Assembly: GCA_012295275.1 (NCBI GenBank) | Contig: CM022678.1 | Coordinates: 4,571,661-4,635,660 of the forward strand | DNA length: 64,000 bases | From: Chrysomallon squamiferum | Lineage: Eukaryota > Mollusca > Gastropoda > Neomphalida > Peltospiridae | Direction: 5' to 3' | Shown here: positions 40,029 through 51,935 of the stretch, piece by piece | How the letters are laid out: the number at the start of each line of letters is the position of its first letter | Position numbering within the stretch: the first letter of the stretch is position 1 | Program-made: the position numbers and the translations under genes | Notes under the pieces: model-generated | What the model saw: the letters and a program-made list of their open reading frames with translations, nothing else | What the model was told of the DNA's origin: nothing | The model's database searches: none

Positions 40029-40097
<69 letters not shown>
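40028..40097. repeat. (TTA)n microsatellite
   Basis: About 70 bp of TTG then TTA repeats, 45 bp before a plus-strand exon. Confidence 0.9.
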
Positions 40098-40098
<1 letters not shown>

Positions 40099-40141
40099 TT
40101 ACCTTGTTAATTAGGTTTAACATGTTGTTTCTTTGCTACAG

Positions 40142-41224
40142 ATAATTCGCAATGCACACGACAGTCATCTTACAGAAATCGGTTCAGACCTGATAACTAC
40201 TTAACAGGATTCAATTTTCGCTCTGGTAAATATTTATTGAAAAGTATTAGTAATCTTGTTTTCTTTGAATCATACGTAAAAAATTACTGTTTTTATTACT
40301 TAAGTTCAGAAATATTTGAAATATAAATCGTAATGACTGAATTAAAATGCAAAATTTGATTTAATTTACAGTCGGATAATGAATATAATGACGCATTTAT
40401 ATATATATAACGTTTATAATTGAACTAAATTACAGAAAGACGCAGTGTTTATTTATTTCGTGTTTTTATGTTTCAGCAAAACCAGGTGAAATTGAAATGA
40501 TAGTTCAACTCCTATGTTGTCAGTGAAACTGTAGAGTTCAGGTATAATGGAAATGTTGGTAACCCAGCACAGTCGTGGTCGTGGCAGTGGAAGTACGCTG
40601 GTGACATGACGTGGATGTCGTATCCATACACAGAGAGAATCAAAGATGACCCACCTAGACTATCTGGGTGTGAGAACAGAGGAAGTTCTGTTTTAAATCA
40701 CACTGTATCTCTCAGTGAAACAATGCGAATGTTCAGATGCATTGTGGGTAATATCGAGCTCTATTCTGCAAACTTTACCATCAACACTCAAAGTAAGATT
40801 TCATTTTAATTGGTTTTAGAATGAAAATCATTGGTGTATGGAACAAGCCATTGTTATGTGTAACGTATAACAAAATTGTTTTAAAAAGGAAAATGAATTG
40901 AAATGATTTAATGGAAGAAAATAGCGGCGACTATAACGTTGTTATGTCCAGTTTCAACTTGTTAAACTGTATGTTTTGCCATTTGTTGTATTATTGGATT
41001 ACGTAACTGATAAACTTGATTTTAGTTTCAATACTCATAGACGTAGACGTTACCACTGAAATTCAGGTACGTTTAATTTTGTTTGTAACAACAACACTTT
41101 GATTTCTGTTTCTCGTCAGCACATTTAGTATATTTTATATTTCGTGTTATTTTATTGTGGTAACGAAAACGTCATTTATATTGTGAAACAGATACTGAGT
41201 CGATCAAATTGTGATACATTAAAA
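40142..41224 (+). pseudogene. Ig-like domain gene fragment, frameshifted
   Basis: Four plus-strand exons with GT-AG borders and matching phases: 40142-40225 (phase 1-1, 28 codons, DNSQCTRQSSYRNRF...), 40477-40792, 41036-41076 (ISILIDVDVTTEIQ) and 41192-41224 (ILSRSNCDTLK). The second exon resembles an immunoglobulin-type domain: VEFRYNGNVG, three closely spaced Trp in SWSWQWKYAG, then SGC and MRMFRCIVG. It starts AKPGEIEM and must shift frame near 40497-40503, just where the first Ig cysteine is expected; without the shift it stops at 40524-40526. The small in-phase exons after the Ig resemble the linker exons of molluscan FREP-type proteins (inference). The chain then meets the gap. It could be a pseudogene or an assembly indel. 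Confidence 0.5.
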
Positions 41225-41242
41225 GTAAGTTTAATTTTTGTT

Positions 41243-41442
41243 NNNNNNNNNNNNNNNNNNNNNNNNNNNNNNNNNNNNNNNNNNNNNNNNNNNNNNNNNN
41301 NNNNNNNNNNNNNNNNNNNNNNNNNNNNNNNNNNNNNNNNNNNNNNNNNNNNNNNNNNNNNNNNNNNNNNNNNNNNNNNNNNNNNNNNNNNNNNNNNNNN
41401 NNNNNNNNNNNNNNNNNNNNNNNNNNNNNNNNNNNNNNNNNN
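41243..41442. other. Assembly gap (200 N)
   Basis: Exactly 200 N, probably a placeholder of unknown true size. It cuts the terminal exon of FReD copy A on its right and the plus-strand Ig gene on its left. Confidence 0.99.
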
Positions 41443-41946
41443 TCACCTAAAAAATAAAAAATAAAAATAAAAAGAACAAAAAAATAAAACTTGAAAACAA
41501 AAGCAATAAATAAATAAATAATAATACTAATAATGATGTTGATGATGATGATGGTAACAATAATGAAAGATTTCATAATCTAATTTGCAATGTTAAAATC
41601 TTTGACAGTGATGAGATGAAGATTAGAATGACAAAAAGTATGATGATAATGACTTTAATAATAATATGAATGATAATAATCATTAGTCACAATAATAAAA
41701 AATAATGATCATCATGATGATAACAATAATGACAATACTACTGCTACTATTACTACTAATAATAATAATGAAGATGGTGATGATAATGAAAACGACAATT
41801 ATAATAATACCCGAAAGAAAACGAAGAAGAAAAGAAAAGGAAATAGATGAGAAAAGGAACAAGAAAATTTAGTAAAAGAAAGTTACTGTCAAATGTTATC
41901 ATATTAAATCAAAACAAAAATCTGATGTAACTACAAATCACAGTAC
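41443..41946. other. Intron 4 of FReD copy A, AT-rich
   Basis: AAT/GAT-rich low-complexity DNA between exon 4 and the truncated exon 5 of copy A. No other exon is visible. Confidence 0.6.
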
Positions 41947-42138
41947 CAGCAGTTCCACTGTAATTGGCTATAGACAACTGGAAATTATCGTCTTCTCCTG
42001 CTATCGAGAAATTCTTGTAGGAGGCGTAGGTCCTGCTCCCTACAAAATCTTCTAAATCTACCCTCAGTTCATAAAGTCCTTGAGTAGTCAGTCTGTGAAT
42101 ATTCGTGTTACCTAATAATAATAATAATAATGATGATG

Positions 42139-42180
<42 letters not shown>

Positions 42181-43037
42181 GTTTCTAATAAAATGTTCAC
42201 TTCATAATGACACAAAATAAATATTAAAAGAATGTTTCGTCTTCAGAACTGACACATTCATTAACTACACTTTGTGTGAAAATTCGTGTTACCTAATAAT
42301 AATAATAATAATAATAATAACTATGATGATGCTTATAATTATCATCATCAGTGTCATGATGAAAAAGATCACAATAATACGAACAACGATATTAATGGTG
42401 GAAGAAATGTGACACAAAATACTAAAATAAGTTATATTTTCTTTAAAAACATTTGTCTATTTCAGCATCCGTTTGCATCAACCGGCCAGTCTTTCGAAAA
42501 GATAATTAGCTTTAAACATACCCAGCCAGAACTCATTGTTGAAATTTCCGAAACCGTCTTTGTATTCGTTCCAAGTTCTGTAGAAATCTTCCGATCCGTC
42601 TGTCCTTCTCTGGAATACCTGAATCAGTATTGAAGAAAGACTAAACTATCAGACAATATAACATGTGATTATATTCTAGTCGAACCTAATTAAGAGTTTC
42701 AGGATAATAATTTATGTTCTATATCTACATAAACCCTTATTTAATAGATTCATTATTTTTATCTGTCTTTAAATCTTTGTGTTAGGCAGCATTGCTTGTG
42801 TGTACTTCTTTGTGTACGTAACAATACTTCTGACTTACCAGCCATCCTCCATTACTAATTTCACAATAGACACTGACTGGCTGTCCGCCGTCACGTGGTT
42901 GTACCAAATAAACACCGTCAGTCTGACTTCCTTTCTTCACGACATCGTAACAGTCTGCAGGTACGTCGTTTTCAACATCTGTAAAGTGAATTCCGTGTAT
43001 TCTGAGTAAATCTTTGAATCTAATTATTTTAATCTCA

Positions 43038-43082
<45 letters not shown>

Positions 43083-43549
43083 CATAGGAATAATAATAGT
43101 ATTCAAGCCATCTGCAGGTACGTTGTTTTCAAAATCGCTAACGTAAATTCAGTGTATTCTCGGTAAGTATTGATATCTAAAATGTGAACACGTAAGAAGA
43201 AGAAGAAAAGGAGACAAATATATTTGAATAATTTACCGAAACGTCGCATTCCTGTATAATTTTCGGAGGCTGAATGAAAAACATCGTCACCGTATAACAA
43301 ACAATCGTTGTTAGTGGTCGAATAGAAAATACTTCGGCAGCCACGACGATGATAGCAGTTTACAGTGCACTGTAATCTTCCTGATGTTGTCATTTGTTTT
43401 AAACTTTGTGATTTAGGTTTTACATCTCGAAATAGTGATGATTCCTGGAAATTGATTTGAACGTTGCCAGAAACTGCGCATACTTCTGATGCAGCCGTGG
43501 ATTCAAACAGGATGAAAATCATGAGTGATATATACTTCACAGACGTCAT
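41446..43549 (-). CDS. FReD copy A: PAN + fibrinogen-domain protein, 3' end in gap
   Basis: Secreted lectin-like protein. Exons: 43549-43237 (signal peptide plus PAN/apple-like domain), 42978-42839, 42618-42522, 42111-41947, then a last exon starting at 41446, where only the acceptor TTTTAG and GTGA remain before the gap. Exon 1 has [15 protein letters not shown] as hydrophobic signal and a Cys-rich part with [11 protein letters not shown] and CLLYGDDVF. The fibrinogen domain opens with DCYDVVKKG and [10 protein letters not shown], then [19 protein letters not shown] and [19 protein letters not shown] up to NYSGTA. Exon 2 has 47 codons (long form). All visible exons are open and in phase (238 codons). 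Start chosen by homology to copies B and D. Likely roles are extracellular carbohydrate or microbe recognition, as for FReD lectins; this is inference. Confidence 0.85.
42112..42320. repeat. (AAT)n tracts in intron 3 of copy A
   Basis: (AAT)n at about 42114-42177 and again at 42293-42320. The first directly abuts the exon-4 acceptor (TTATTAG on the minus strand). Confidence 0.85.
43039..43145. repeat. (AAT)n plus exon-2 relic in intron 1 of copy A
   Basis: (AAT)n at 43039-43083 is followed at about 43108-43145 by a decayed copy of the exon-2 start (CTGCAGGTACGTTGTTTTC, compare CTGCAGGTACGTCGTTTTC near 42955). The sequence after it (TTCAGTGTATTCT) also matches the intron beside the real exon 2, so this is a partial tandem duplication. 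Confidence 0.65.
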
Positions 43550-45480
43550 ATTTGATGAAGTTGTTGTTCGTCTTCGAAGGTGTTATAGTTGCTGTCCTTT
43601 TGTTCGTCCTCAGTTAAACAATGCTTGATGAAATTATGTCGTGTAGAGAATACACGAGAGACAGTACTGCGTTCAATGACAATTTCTAGCCTCGTTTTGA
43701 TCTAGTAATCGAAAAATGTTTTAAATTATTAATGACAGCAAATACTGTATTTAGAGTAACTGATTGAAATTAAAATAAATAATCACTTTTAAATAATACA
43801 TAGGTTGTTGTTCGTGTTATGTTTCACGGGATTTGTGCTGATTTACAGAACAATGCTCTTCATCATGATCATTGGTCTGCTACTACTGAACCGAAGAGAT
43901 TTAAATCGAATAAAACAATTCGTACGTCCATTACTTTTGATATACTTCTATAAATCTATAATACTTAATGAATTACATTTTAATTCCAGTGTGAAAAACA
44001 ATATTTGTACTGAAAGTTTGGGAAAACAAGTGCTCATTGAATATATATATCTTCTCGTTTTACTGCTCTGTCTATTATCGTTTTATTTTATTTTTATTCA
44101 GTAGTAACCTAATGAAAAATTTACTTTATACTCGAATATCAAGAGAAAACAAGTTTGAAATAATGGACCTTTATCTTTGTATGTATACATATTTTTTTTA
44201 TGTACGTGTGTATCTATAAACGCATGAATGAGTATATTTATTCAAGTGTAAGTTTACTGTTACTGTTGTCAGTGCAAAACGTGATACCACAAATTATAAT
44301 ATACTGCCGATGTAGAGTAGAGAAATGGTGACACAAACCGTCCAATTAAAAAGTAAAAAAGTGAAGTGTTATTCTACGGGTACTGACGTGTAACCAGTTT
44401 GTTCAGTCGCTGTTATTTATTTATGTAATTTGTACTCTAGAGACTGATTCGATATCTTCTGAATGTGAGCTATCGATTTATAACTTTCTAACAGATAAAA
44501 GGTGGAATAAAGTAATAAATATTTAATCTTTGTTTGGCGACTCTCCAGTACTAATATTACTGTTTGTTATTAAAGATGGATTCTGTAAAGTTAATATAAT
44601 ACATAACACAGTGTCGCGGATTTCTAAGATGCTTATTATAACTCGTAATGTTTGTTTGTGGTGTAACTGTGTTTTCAGTTCTGTAATCAATTCATTTTAT
44701 TAATCGAGTTGATTTATAAGTCTTGCGGCTATGTTTATAAGCAAAGTGATTTGCCGATGGATATAGGTTTGTTTCGTCATGGAAGAATGTGGTAAGATGT
44801 TGTTTTCTTATTCTGAGACGGTGTAATGTCTAATTAAACTGTCTCAGTAACAATTATGAAGTTTAACTTGTTAAATCTCGCCTTCGAGAAGAATCTTATT
44901 TTTATATTGGTTCCCCGCTGATGTTAAGTCACTTTCTCACACAAGATATTCAAATATATTTTATCATAATTTATAATATCGATTATCGTTATGTTTCTTG
45001 TGATTAAATAGTAAATGTATAATAATTTGTTTTTCGCTTATTTCTGTACTGCATTTATAGAACTGGTTTATACAGTTTATAAATTCCTTGTCACAGGACC
45101 ATTAATTAAAAACATCTAGTTAACTGCTAGACTGAGGCGCGTTGAAATACAGCAGATGTTTGATCAAACTGGACCCATGTTGAAGATAATTCAATTTCTA
45201 CTACGAGACATCATCAAACACTTTTTTGAATGATAATACTCGGTTTACATTTAACACATAGTTGTAATTATTCCAGTTATTTTAGTAAGTATTAATGTAC
45301 AGATTGTTCTAACTAAACAGTTTCATTCCTTCACTTTACGACATGTTTGATAACGTGATATCCACACTTTGCTAGAGAAAATTAGTATCTTTAGACACTG
45401 ATTTTCGAAACACTGAGTCCTCTGCTACGATAAAAAAATAAATAAATAAATAAATAAATAAAACAAGTGAATCAGAGCAT
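43550..45480. repeat. Duplicated intergenic block (pairs with 52376-54290)
   Basis: The 5' flank of copy A up to the 3' flank of copy B is collinear with the DNA between copies C' and C. Shared markers include TTGTTCGTGTTATGTTTCAC, TTCGTACGTCCATTACTTTT and AGATTGTTCTAACT. It shows that these gene pairs arose by duplication of a multi-kilobase unit. A plus-strand frame (43805-44104) is partly kept among copies; see findings. Confidence 0.85.
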
Positions 45481-45485
45481 AAAAA

Positions 45486-45491
45486 TTTATT
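45486..45491 (-). terminator. AATAAA of FReD copy B
   Basis: AATAAA on the minus strand, 132 nt past the stop of copy B. The same signal lies 132 nt past the stop of copy C and 134 nt past that of copy D. Confidence 0.75.
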
Positions 45492-45622
45492 AATTAAATT
45501 TCAAAGGTCAATGAAAGCGAGTCAACTCCACAGTGATCGTTATTTTTCTATGTCTCTACGATTAGTATTCTGACACAGATCTCTGACATTAATCGGTCCA
45601 TATATTTTGTAATTAATATGGA

Positions 45623-46554
45623 CTATGGGACAATCTCAGATGGTCTTATTTTCATAACTGCTCCTTTTAGTGGTTGAAACCATCGTTTTCTCCATGGATA
45701 CCACCAAACTGATGTCTTATTACCCACCGTTGCATATGTATACAGTCCATTTAGATTGGAGAGAGAACAACTGTTGTACCACCAAGCTCCTTTATGGTAT
45801 ACAGCACAGTTCGCATCTGACCTGTCCAGATCTTTGTCTTTTGTAGTGAAATAATAGCCATTTAGATATGACAGACCATCACCTGAAAAACAGTGATTAA
45901 AATCATTTTATTATCTACATGTTATTTAGGCTCTACACTAATACAAGAAAATACCAACTTCTGTCTCTACATAATAGAAAACCAAAATATATCAATGTAC
46001 ATTTCTACTGAATATGTGAGCATTAAAATAAATTCATATTTTTTTAACAAGTTATTAACGAGTTAGCTGTGTTACCACTTTTATGTTTATCTGTCCGTCC
46101 ATCCGTAATGAAAACTTATAAAAGATAGTCTGTCTTATAGTAAAATCCAGAATAACTGCATCATCACTATTAGTACTACTATTATTACAACAACAACAAC
46201 AAGAATGGTTACTAATAATAATGAAGCCAATAATAATAAAAAGGAGAAGGTGAAAAAAATTAAATGAAAAAAAAAAAAAAAAAAGAAGAAGAAAAATGAA
46301 AAAACCCAGTAATGGAAAGTTAACAGCACCTATTATGAAAGTAAATGATAAGAAAAACGTAATATTGTTATGAACGCATGTACCAGCAGTTCCACTGTAA
46401 TTGGCTACTGACAACTGGAAATTCTCTTCTTCTCCTGCTATGGAGAAATTCTTGTAGGAGGCGTAGCTCGTGTTCCCTTCAAAATCTTCTAAATCTACCC
46501 TCAGTTCATAAAGTCCTTTAGTAGTCAGTCTGTGAATATTCGTGTTACCTAACG

Positions 46555-46629
<75 letters not shown>

Positions 46630-47467
46630 GTAACAATGATGTGATGATGATGATGATATCAACACGAACAACGATACTTCTGTTGGAACAAATGTGACAC
46701 AAAATACGAATATAAGTTATATTTTCATTAAAAAAACATTTGTCTATTTCAGTATTCATTTGCATCAATCGGCAGTCTTTCTAAAAGATAATCAGGTTTA
46801 AACATACCCAGCCAGAACTCATTGCGTAAATTTCCGAAACCGTTTTTGTATTCATTCCAAGTTCTGTAGAAATCTTCCGATCCGTCAGTTCTTCTCTGTA
46901 AAACCTCATTAAATAAGGAAACAGGTGAGTATGAACTTAAATTGCGCAGTCTTGTACAAATCGTCATATGATGGCGAGATATTAAACAATATAAATAAAC
47001 ACATACATACATATATACATCAAGTAACAAAGAAAGAAAACAAAAGAAACAAATATAACAATTTATTGAATGATCAGTTAATTAAGAAGCAGAAACTGTG
47101 ACAACAAATCTCCGAATCTGGCGAAATACCAAGCCATAAAAGATATTTGTTTCACAATTTAACTTACTGTACACAAACTTTTACCTGACAGGGTTATTAT
47201 AAGTGTTTAGAAGTCTGCGGATATATTTCTGAGTGTGTTTTTGTGTATATAAAATATTCCTGACTTACCAACCATCCTCCATTACTAATCTCACAGTAGA
47301 CACTGATTGGTTGCCCAGCGTCATCTGGCTGAACAAAATAAATCCCATCAGTCTGAACTCCTCTCTTCATGACATCGTAACAGTCACCAACTACAACATC
47401 TGTACAGAGAAATCAGTGTATTCTGAACAAAATATTTCAAGATAAATACAAACATATAATAATAATA

Positions 47468-47504
<37 letters not shown>

Positions 47505-47637
47505 TAATAACAATATAATAATAATAATCATAATTATAATAATAATAATAATCATGATGATAATAATAACAGTAATAATAATAATAATAATAAAATAATA
47601 ATAGTAATAATAGTAATAATAATAATAACAAAAATAA

Positions 47638-47672
<35 letters not shown>

Positions 47673-47718
47673 GTAATAATAATCATGATGATAATAATAA
47701 CAGTAACAATAATAATAA

Positions 47719-47749
<31 letters not shown>

Positions 47750-48182
47750 AAGAAGAAGAAGAAGAAGAAGAAGAAGAACAAGAAGAAGAACAAGAAGAAC
47801 AAGAAGACATAAATTAGGAAGACGACAAACGCAATCGAGAAATGTTATCAAAGAAAGATAATAATTTACCGAAACGTCGCATTCCCGAATAATTTTCAAA
47901 CGTTGAACGAAAAACATCTTCACCGTATAACAAACAATTGTTGTCAGTGGTCGAATAGAAAATACTTCGACAGTCGGAAAGGCGATAACACTGTATAGCA
48001 CACTCTAATCGTGTTGACGTTGCCATTTCTTTTATGCCTTGGATGTTGGGTTTCACGTTCTGAAACAATCGTGATTCACGAAAGAAAGTTTGTACGGAGC
48101 CAGAAGCGGGACAGACATCTGAGGAAGCTGTTGTCTTAAACAGGATGAAAATAATGACTACAAAGTCCTTCAGGAGAAGCAT
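45623..48182 (-). CDS. FReD copy B: intact PAN + fibrinogen-domain lectin
   Basis: Exons 48182-47870, 47399-47269, 46904-46808, 46548-46384, 45882-45623 join to 966 nt, 321 aa, all GT-AG, phases 1-0-1-1. Residues 1-21 form a signal peptide ([21 protein letters not shown]). Residues about 22-104 are PAN/apple-like ([22 protein letters not shown]). The fibrinogen C-terminal domain follows: DCYDVMKRG and [10 protein letters not shown] (first disulfide pair); [59 protein letters not shown], which fits the calcium site and third Cys; GAWWYNSC (fourth Cys); and [13 protein letters not shown] at the end. Upstream in-frame ATGs at 48203 and 48254 exist, but the 48182 start gives the same 313-nt exon 1 as copies A and D. 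Likely a secreted recognition lectin (inference from family). Confidence 0.92.
46553..46630. repeat. (AAT)n at exon-4 acceptor of copy B
   Basis: About 75 bp of AAT repeat directly 5' (in transcript terms) of the acceptor of exon 4. Confidence 0.9.
47456..47812. repeat. Long AAT/AAG compound array in intron 1 of copy B
   Basis: About 250 bp of AAT-type repeat followed by about 90 bp of AAG repeat fill most of intron 1. The poly-S, poly-Y and poly-L frames here are artefacts of the repeat. Confidence 0.95.
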
Positions 48183-49135
48183 TTTAGAAGTCAGAGAAAT
48201 CATACTTGACGTGGTCTTTCTCGTTTTCTTTGTGCTCTTTTTAAGAGAAATCACACTGTTGTTGTCCTTGTCGTCTTCACGGCAGTTGTGAGCTGGCTAA
48301 CTGAGCCTATGTTATTATGTCATCAGTTTTTAATGTATATAAACTGAAGAGGACAATCAACATTATTAAAATGCAAAAGGTAGATTACCTTATTCAACTG
48401 ATTCACTCATGTGTTAATGGAAGATTAATTTAATACGAAACACCGAGGTTTCATTCGAAAGAGGATTATGTATTTTTAATTTGTAAAACAAAATCAATAA
48501 CTGACAACAGAAACAGTAAATTTGCACTTGAATAAATATTCTGTTACATGCATTTATACATACATACCAACACCGAAAACATCTATACATATGCAAATAA
48601 AGGTGCTCTATTTCAAACATGCTTTCTCTCGATGTTTAAGGTAAATTTTAAATTAGCTTACTACTGGAGAAAAAAAAAGGAGATAAAAATGGCGAATATC
48701 GATCTATTATTTCGTAATAGACAGAGCAATATAACGAGAAAATGTATCTTCAATGAAGTTTGGTTTTTCAATGCATTTAGAACAAAAAATTATTCAATAT
48801 TTTAAAATACTGCAGTTAACTAGATTCACTCTGGAACTCAAATATGAATGAATCAATGCTTATTTTCTATTGGCCAATATCTCCTAATAAAATTATTGTT
48901 GATTTTCTTAGAAACTGACACTGGTCAACAGCAGTCTTTCTTCAGAAGTGTCATTATAGGAACATTCATTAAAGACCTATTCGTTCTCTGTATTGTTGTT
49001 TCAGTAAGAAAATTGTAAACATTTGTTTCCCTTGAATGATATTAAAACCAAATTCCCTTTACTTAGAAAAACTAAAATGTTTCACTTTTTCATGTCTACT
49101 TAATCAAAGACAGAGTGTGTTAGAGTGATGAAGCA
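48171..49135. repeat. 5' flank of copy B, duplicated at 49497-50465
   Basis: Begins inside exon 1 of copy B (CAGGAGAAGC) and is collinear with 49497-50465: GTGAGCTGGCTAA, CATTTATACATACATACCAA, CATGCTTTCTCTCGATGTTT and GTGTTAGAGTGATGAAGCA recur in order. It presumably includes the promoter of copy B. Confidence 0.85.
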
Positions 49136-49256
49136 AAGACTAAAGTATTCTAGCAGAAAATGTTTCCGATAAAGCAGCGGTAAAAAAAAAAAAAAAAATA
49201 CAGAGAAAGAAAGAAATTGTATGTAATGAGTAAGAAAATAAAGGCCAAGTGAAAAG

Positions 49257-49288
<32 letters not shown>

Positions 49289-49496
49289 AATAAAAAAATA
49301 ATAACACCCATATTATTTCATCATTTTATATATTTTAACAAAATACTGAAAAGGGACACTTCACTAGAGTAAATAAATGAACATGAAGTAGCTCGTCTCT
49401 TAAGAAGAAAACAACAACACCAACTGACGCTTCAAGAACAATGTCAAATATTTCTTCTGTGAAGATAATTTTTATCGTGTATGGCTCTCTGCTTCA

Positions 49497-50465
49497 GGAG
49501 AAGCAGATTAGAAGTCACAGAAATCATACTTGACGTGGTCTTTCTGATTTTCTTTGAGCTATTTTGGAAAGAAATCACACTGCTGTTGTTCTTGTCGTCT
49601 TCACGGCAGTTGTGAGCTGGCTAATTGATCCTATGTTATTATCTTCTCAGTCTTTAATGTATATAAACTGAAGATGACAATCAACATTATTAAAATGCAA
49701 AAGGTAGATTACGTTATTCAACTGATTCACTCATGTGATAATGGAAGATTAATTTAATTCGAAACACGCAGGTTTCATTCGAAAGAGGATTATGTATTTT
49801 TAATTTGTAAAACAAAATCAAGCACTGACAACAGCAACAGTAAATTTACACTTGAATAAATATGCTCATACATCCATTTATACATACATACCAACACCGA
49901 GAACATATATACATATGTAAATAAAGGTGTTCTATTTCAAACATGCTTTCTCTCGATGTTTCAGAACAATGTAAATTTTAAATTAGTTTTCTCCTGAAGA
50001 AAAAAAAGGAGATAACAAATGGCGAATATCGATGTATTATTCCGTAATAGAGCAATACAACGAGAAAATGTGTCTTAAATGATCTTTGGTTTTTCAATGC
50101 ATTTGGAACAAAAAAATTATTCAATATTTTAAAATACTACAGTTAACTAGATTCACTCTGGAATTGATAATATGAATCAATGCTTAATTTGTATTGGCGA
50201 ATGTCTTCCAATAATATTATTATTGATTCTCTTAGAATCTCACACTGGTCAACAACAGTCTTTCTTCAGAAGTGTCATCAAAGGAACATTCATTAAAGAC
50301 GTATTCGTTCTCTGTATTATTGTTTCAGGAAGAAAATTGTAAATATCTGTATCCCTTGAATGATATTAAAACCAAATCCCCTTTACTTAGAAAAATTAAA
50401 TGTTTCACTTTTTCATGTCTACTTAATCAAAGACATGGTGTGTTAGAGTGATGAAGCATAGAATA
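49497..50465. repeat. Second copy of the copy-B 5' flank
   Basis: Direct repeat of 48171-49135. The start codon is destroyed here (GCATTTTAG became GCAGATTAG). It lies between the start of copy B and the degenerate last exon of pseudogene C'. Confidence 0.85.
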
Positions 50466-50863
50466 AAGTATTCTAGCAAAACATGGATATTAAAAAAGAC
50501 ATAAAATTAAACATGATGGTCAAATTTAGGCAAGATTCCAGATTGATGAGTTTTTGCATCCGATCTGTTCTCTTCAAACTACAGCAGAATCTTAGATGAT
50601 CTTATTTTCATGACAGTTCTTTTCTTTCAATGTCTTCTAGAAAGTGGAGTGGACCATTTGCATGGATGCCACCAAACCAACGTTTCATCAGTCTTATTTG
50701 TATCATACACCCCATTTAAATTGGAATATGTCCAATATCTGTACCATCAGCCACCTTTAAATTTTTCAGTGCAGTTGATAGATTCCCGAGCCACTTCTTT
50801 GTCTTTTGCACTGAAGTTACAATCGCTATGTATTTGGAGACTATCACCTAAAATACAGTCATT

Positions 50864-50869
<6 letters not shown>

Positions 50870-50919
<50 letters not shown>

Positions 50920-50989
50920 TTGTGTTTGTGTGTATGCATGTAGGTTTTCACACACATACTCATATAATCAGAGAGAGAGGCAGTGATAT

Positions 50990-51030
<41 letters not shown>

Positions 51031-51062
51031 AGAAAAACACACACACACACACACACACACAA
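50870..51062. repeat. (TA)n-(TG)n, (CT)n and (AC)n microsatellites
   Basis: They occupy the position where exon 4 and its introns would lie in the other FReD copies. Confidence 0.9.
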
Positions 51063-51935
51063 ACATAAACACACATCTTATTTGCTGCCTTAAAGCACGT
51101 ATCAGCCTATCTATATAACATGGTTAAAACAGGAAAATATTTGTTTAATGCGTAGATGACTGTAACAAAACTGCGTATCTATCGATAAATTTAACATCTT
51201 TGGTTTCGAACGACAACCAAGACCGAAGCAATCAAAAAGAAAGCCAGTATCAAATATTATCAAAGTAAAACAAGAACGACCATACTTATGTTAGATGAAA
51301 TGTGACACAAAATACGAATGTAAATTATATTTTCATTAGAAACATTTGTCTATTTCAGCATCCATTTGCATCAACCGGCCAGTCTTTCGACAAGGTAATC
51401 AGGTTTAAACATACCCAGCCATAACTCATTGTTTAAATTTCCGAAACCGTCTTTGTATTCATTCCAAGTTCTGTAGAAATCTTCCGATCCGTCACTCCTT
51501 CTCAGAAATAACTGAATCAGTATTGAAGAAAGACTAAACTATAAGACAATATAAGCTGCGATTATAATCTAGTCGAACCTAATTAAGGGTCTCAGGATAA
51601 AAATTTATTTTCTATATCTACGTAAACCGTTATTTTATAGATTCATTATCTTTATCTGTCTTTAAATCTGTGTGTTAGGCAGCATTGCCATTACTGATTT
51701 CACAATAGACACTGATTGGCTGTCCGCCGTCACGTGATTGTACCAAATAAACTCTGTCAGTCTGAATTCCTTTCTTCACGACTTCGTAGCAGTCTGCAGG
51801 TACGTCGTTTTCAACATCTGTAAAGTGAATTCAGTGTAATCTGAGTAAATCTTTGAATCTAATTTTTTTTATTTAAAACGCAATAATAATAATAATAATA
51901 ATAATAAAAATAATAATAATAATGATATTCATGAC

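Noticed and set aside
45700-47812. Long ORFs with poly-L, poly-S, poly-Y or poly-I
   Set aside because: They read through exon 4 of copy B into (AAT)n or through the AAT/AAG arrays of intron 1; only the exon parts are coding.
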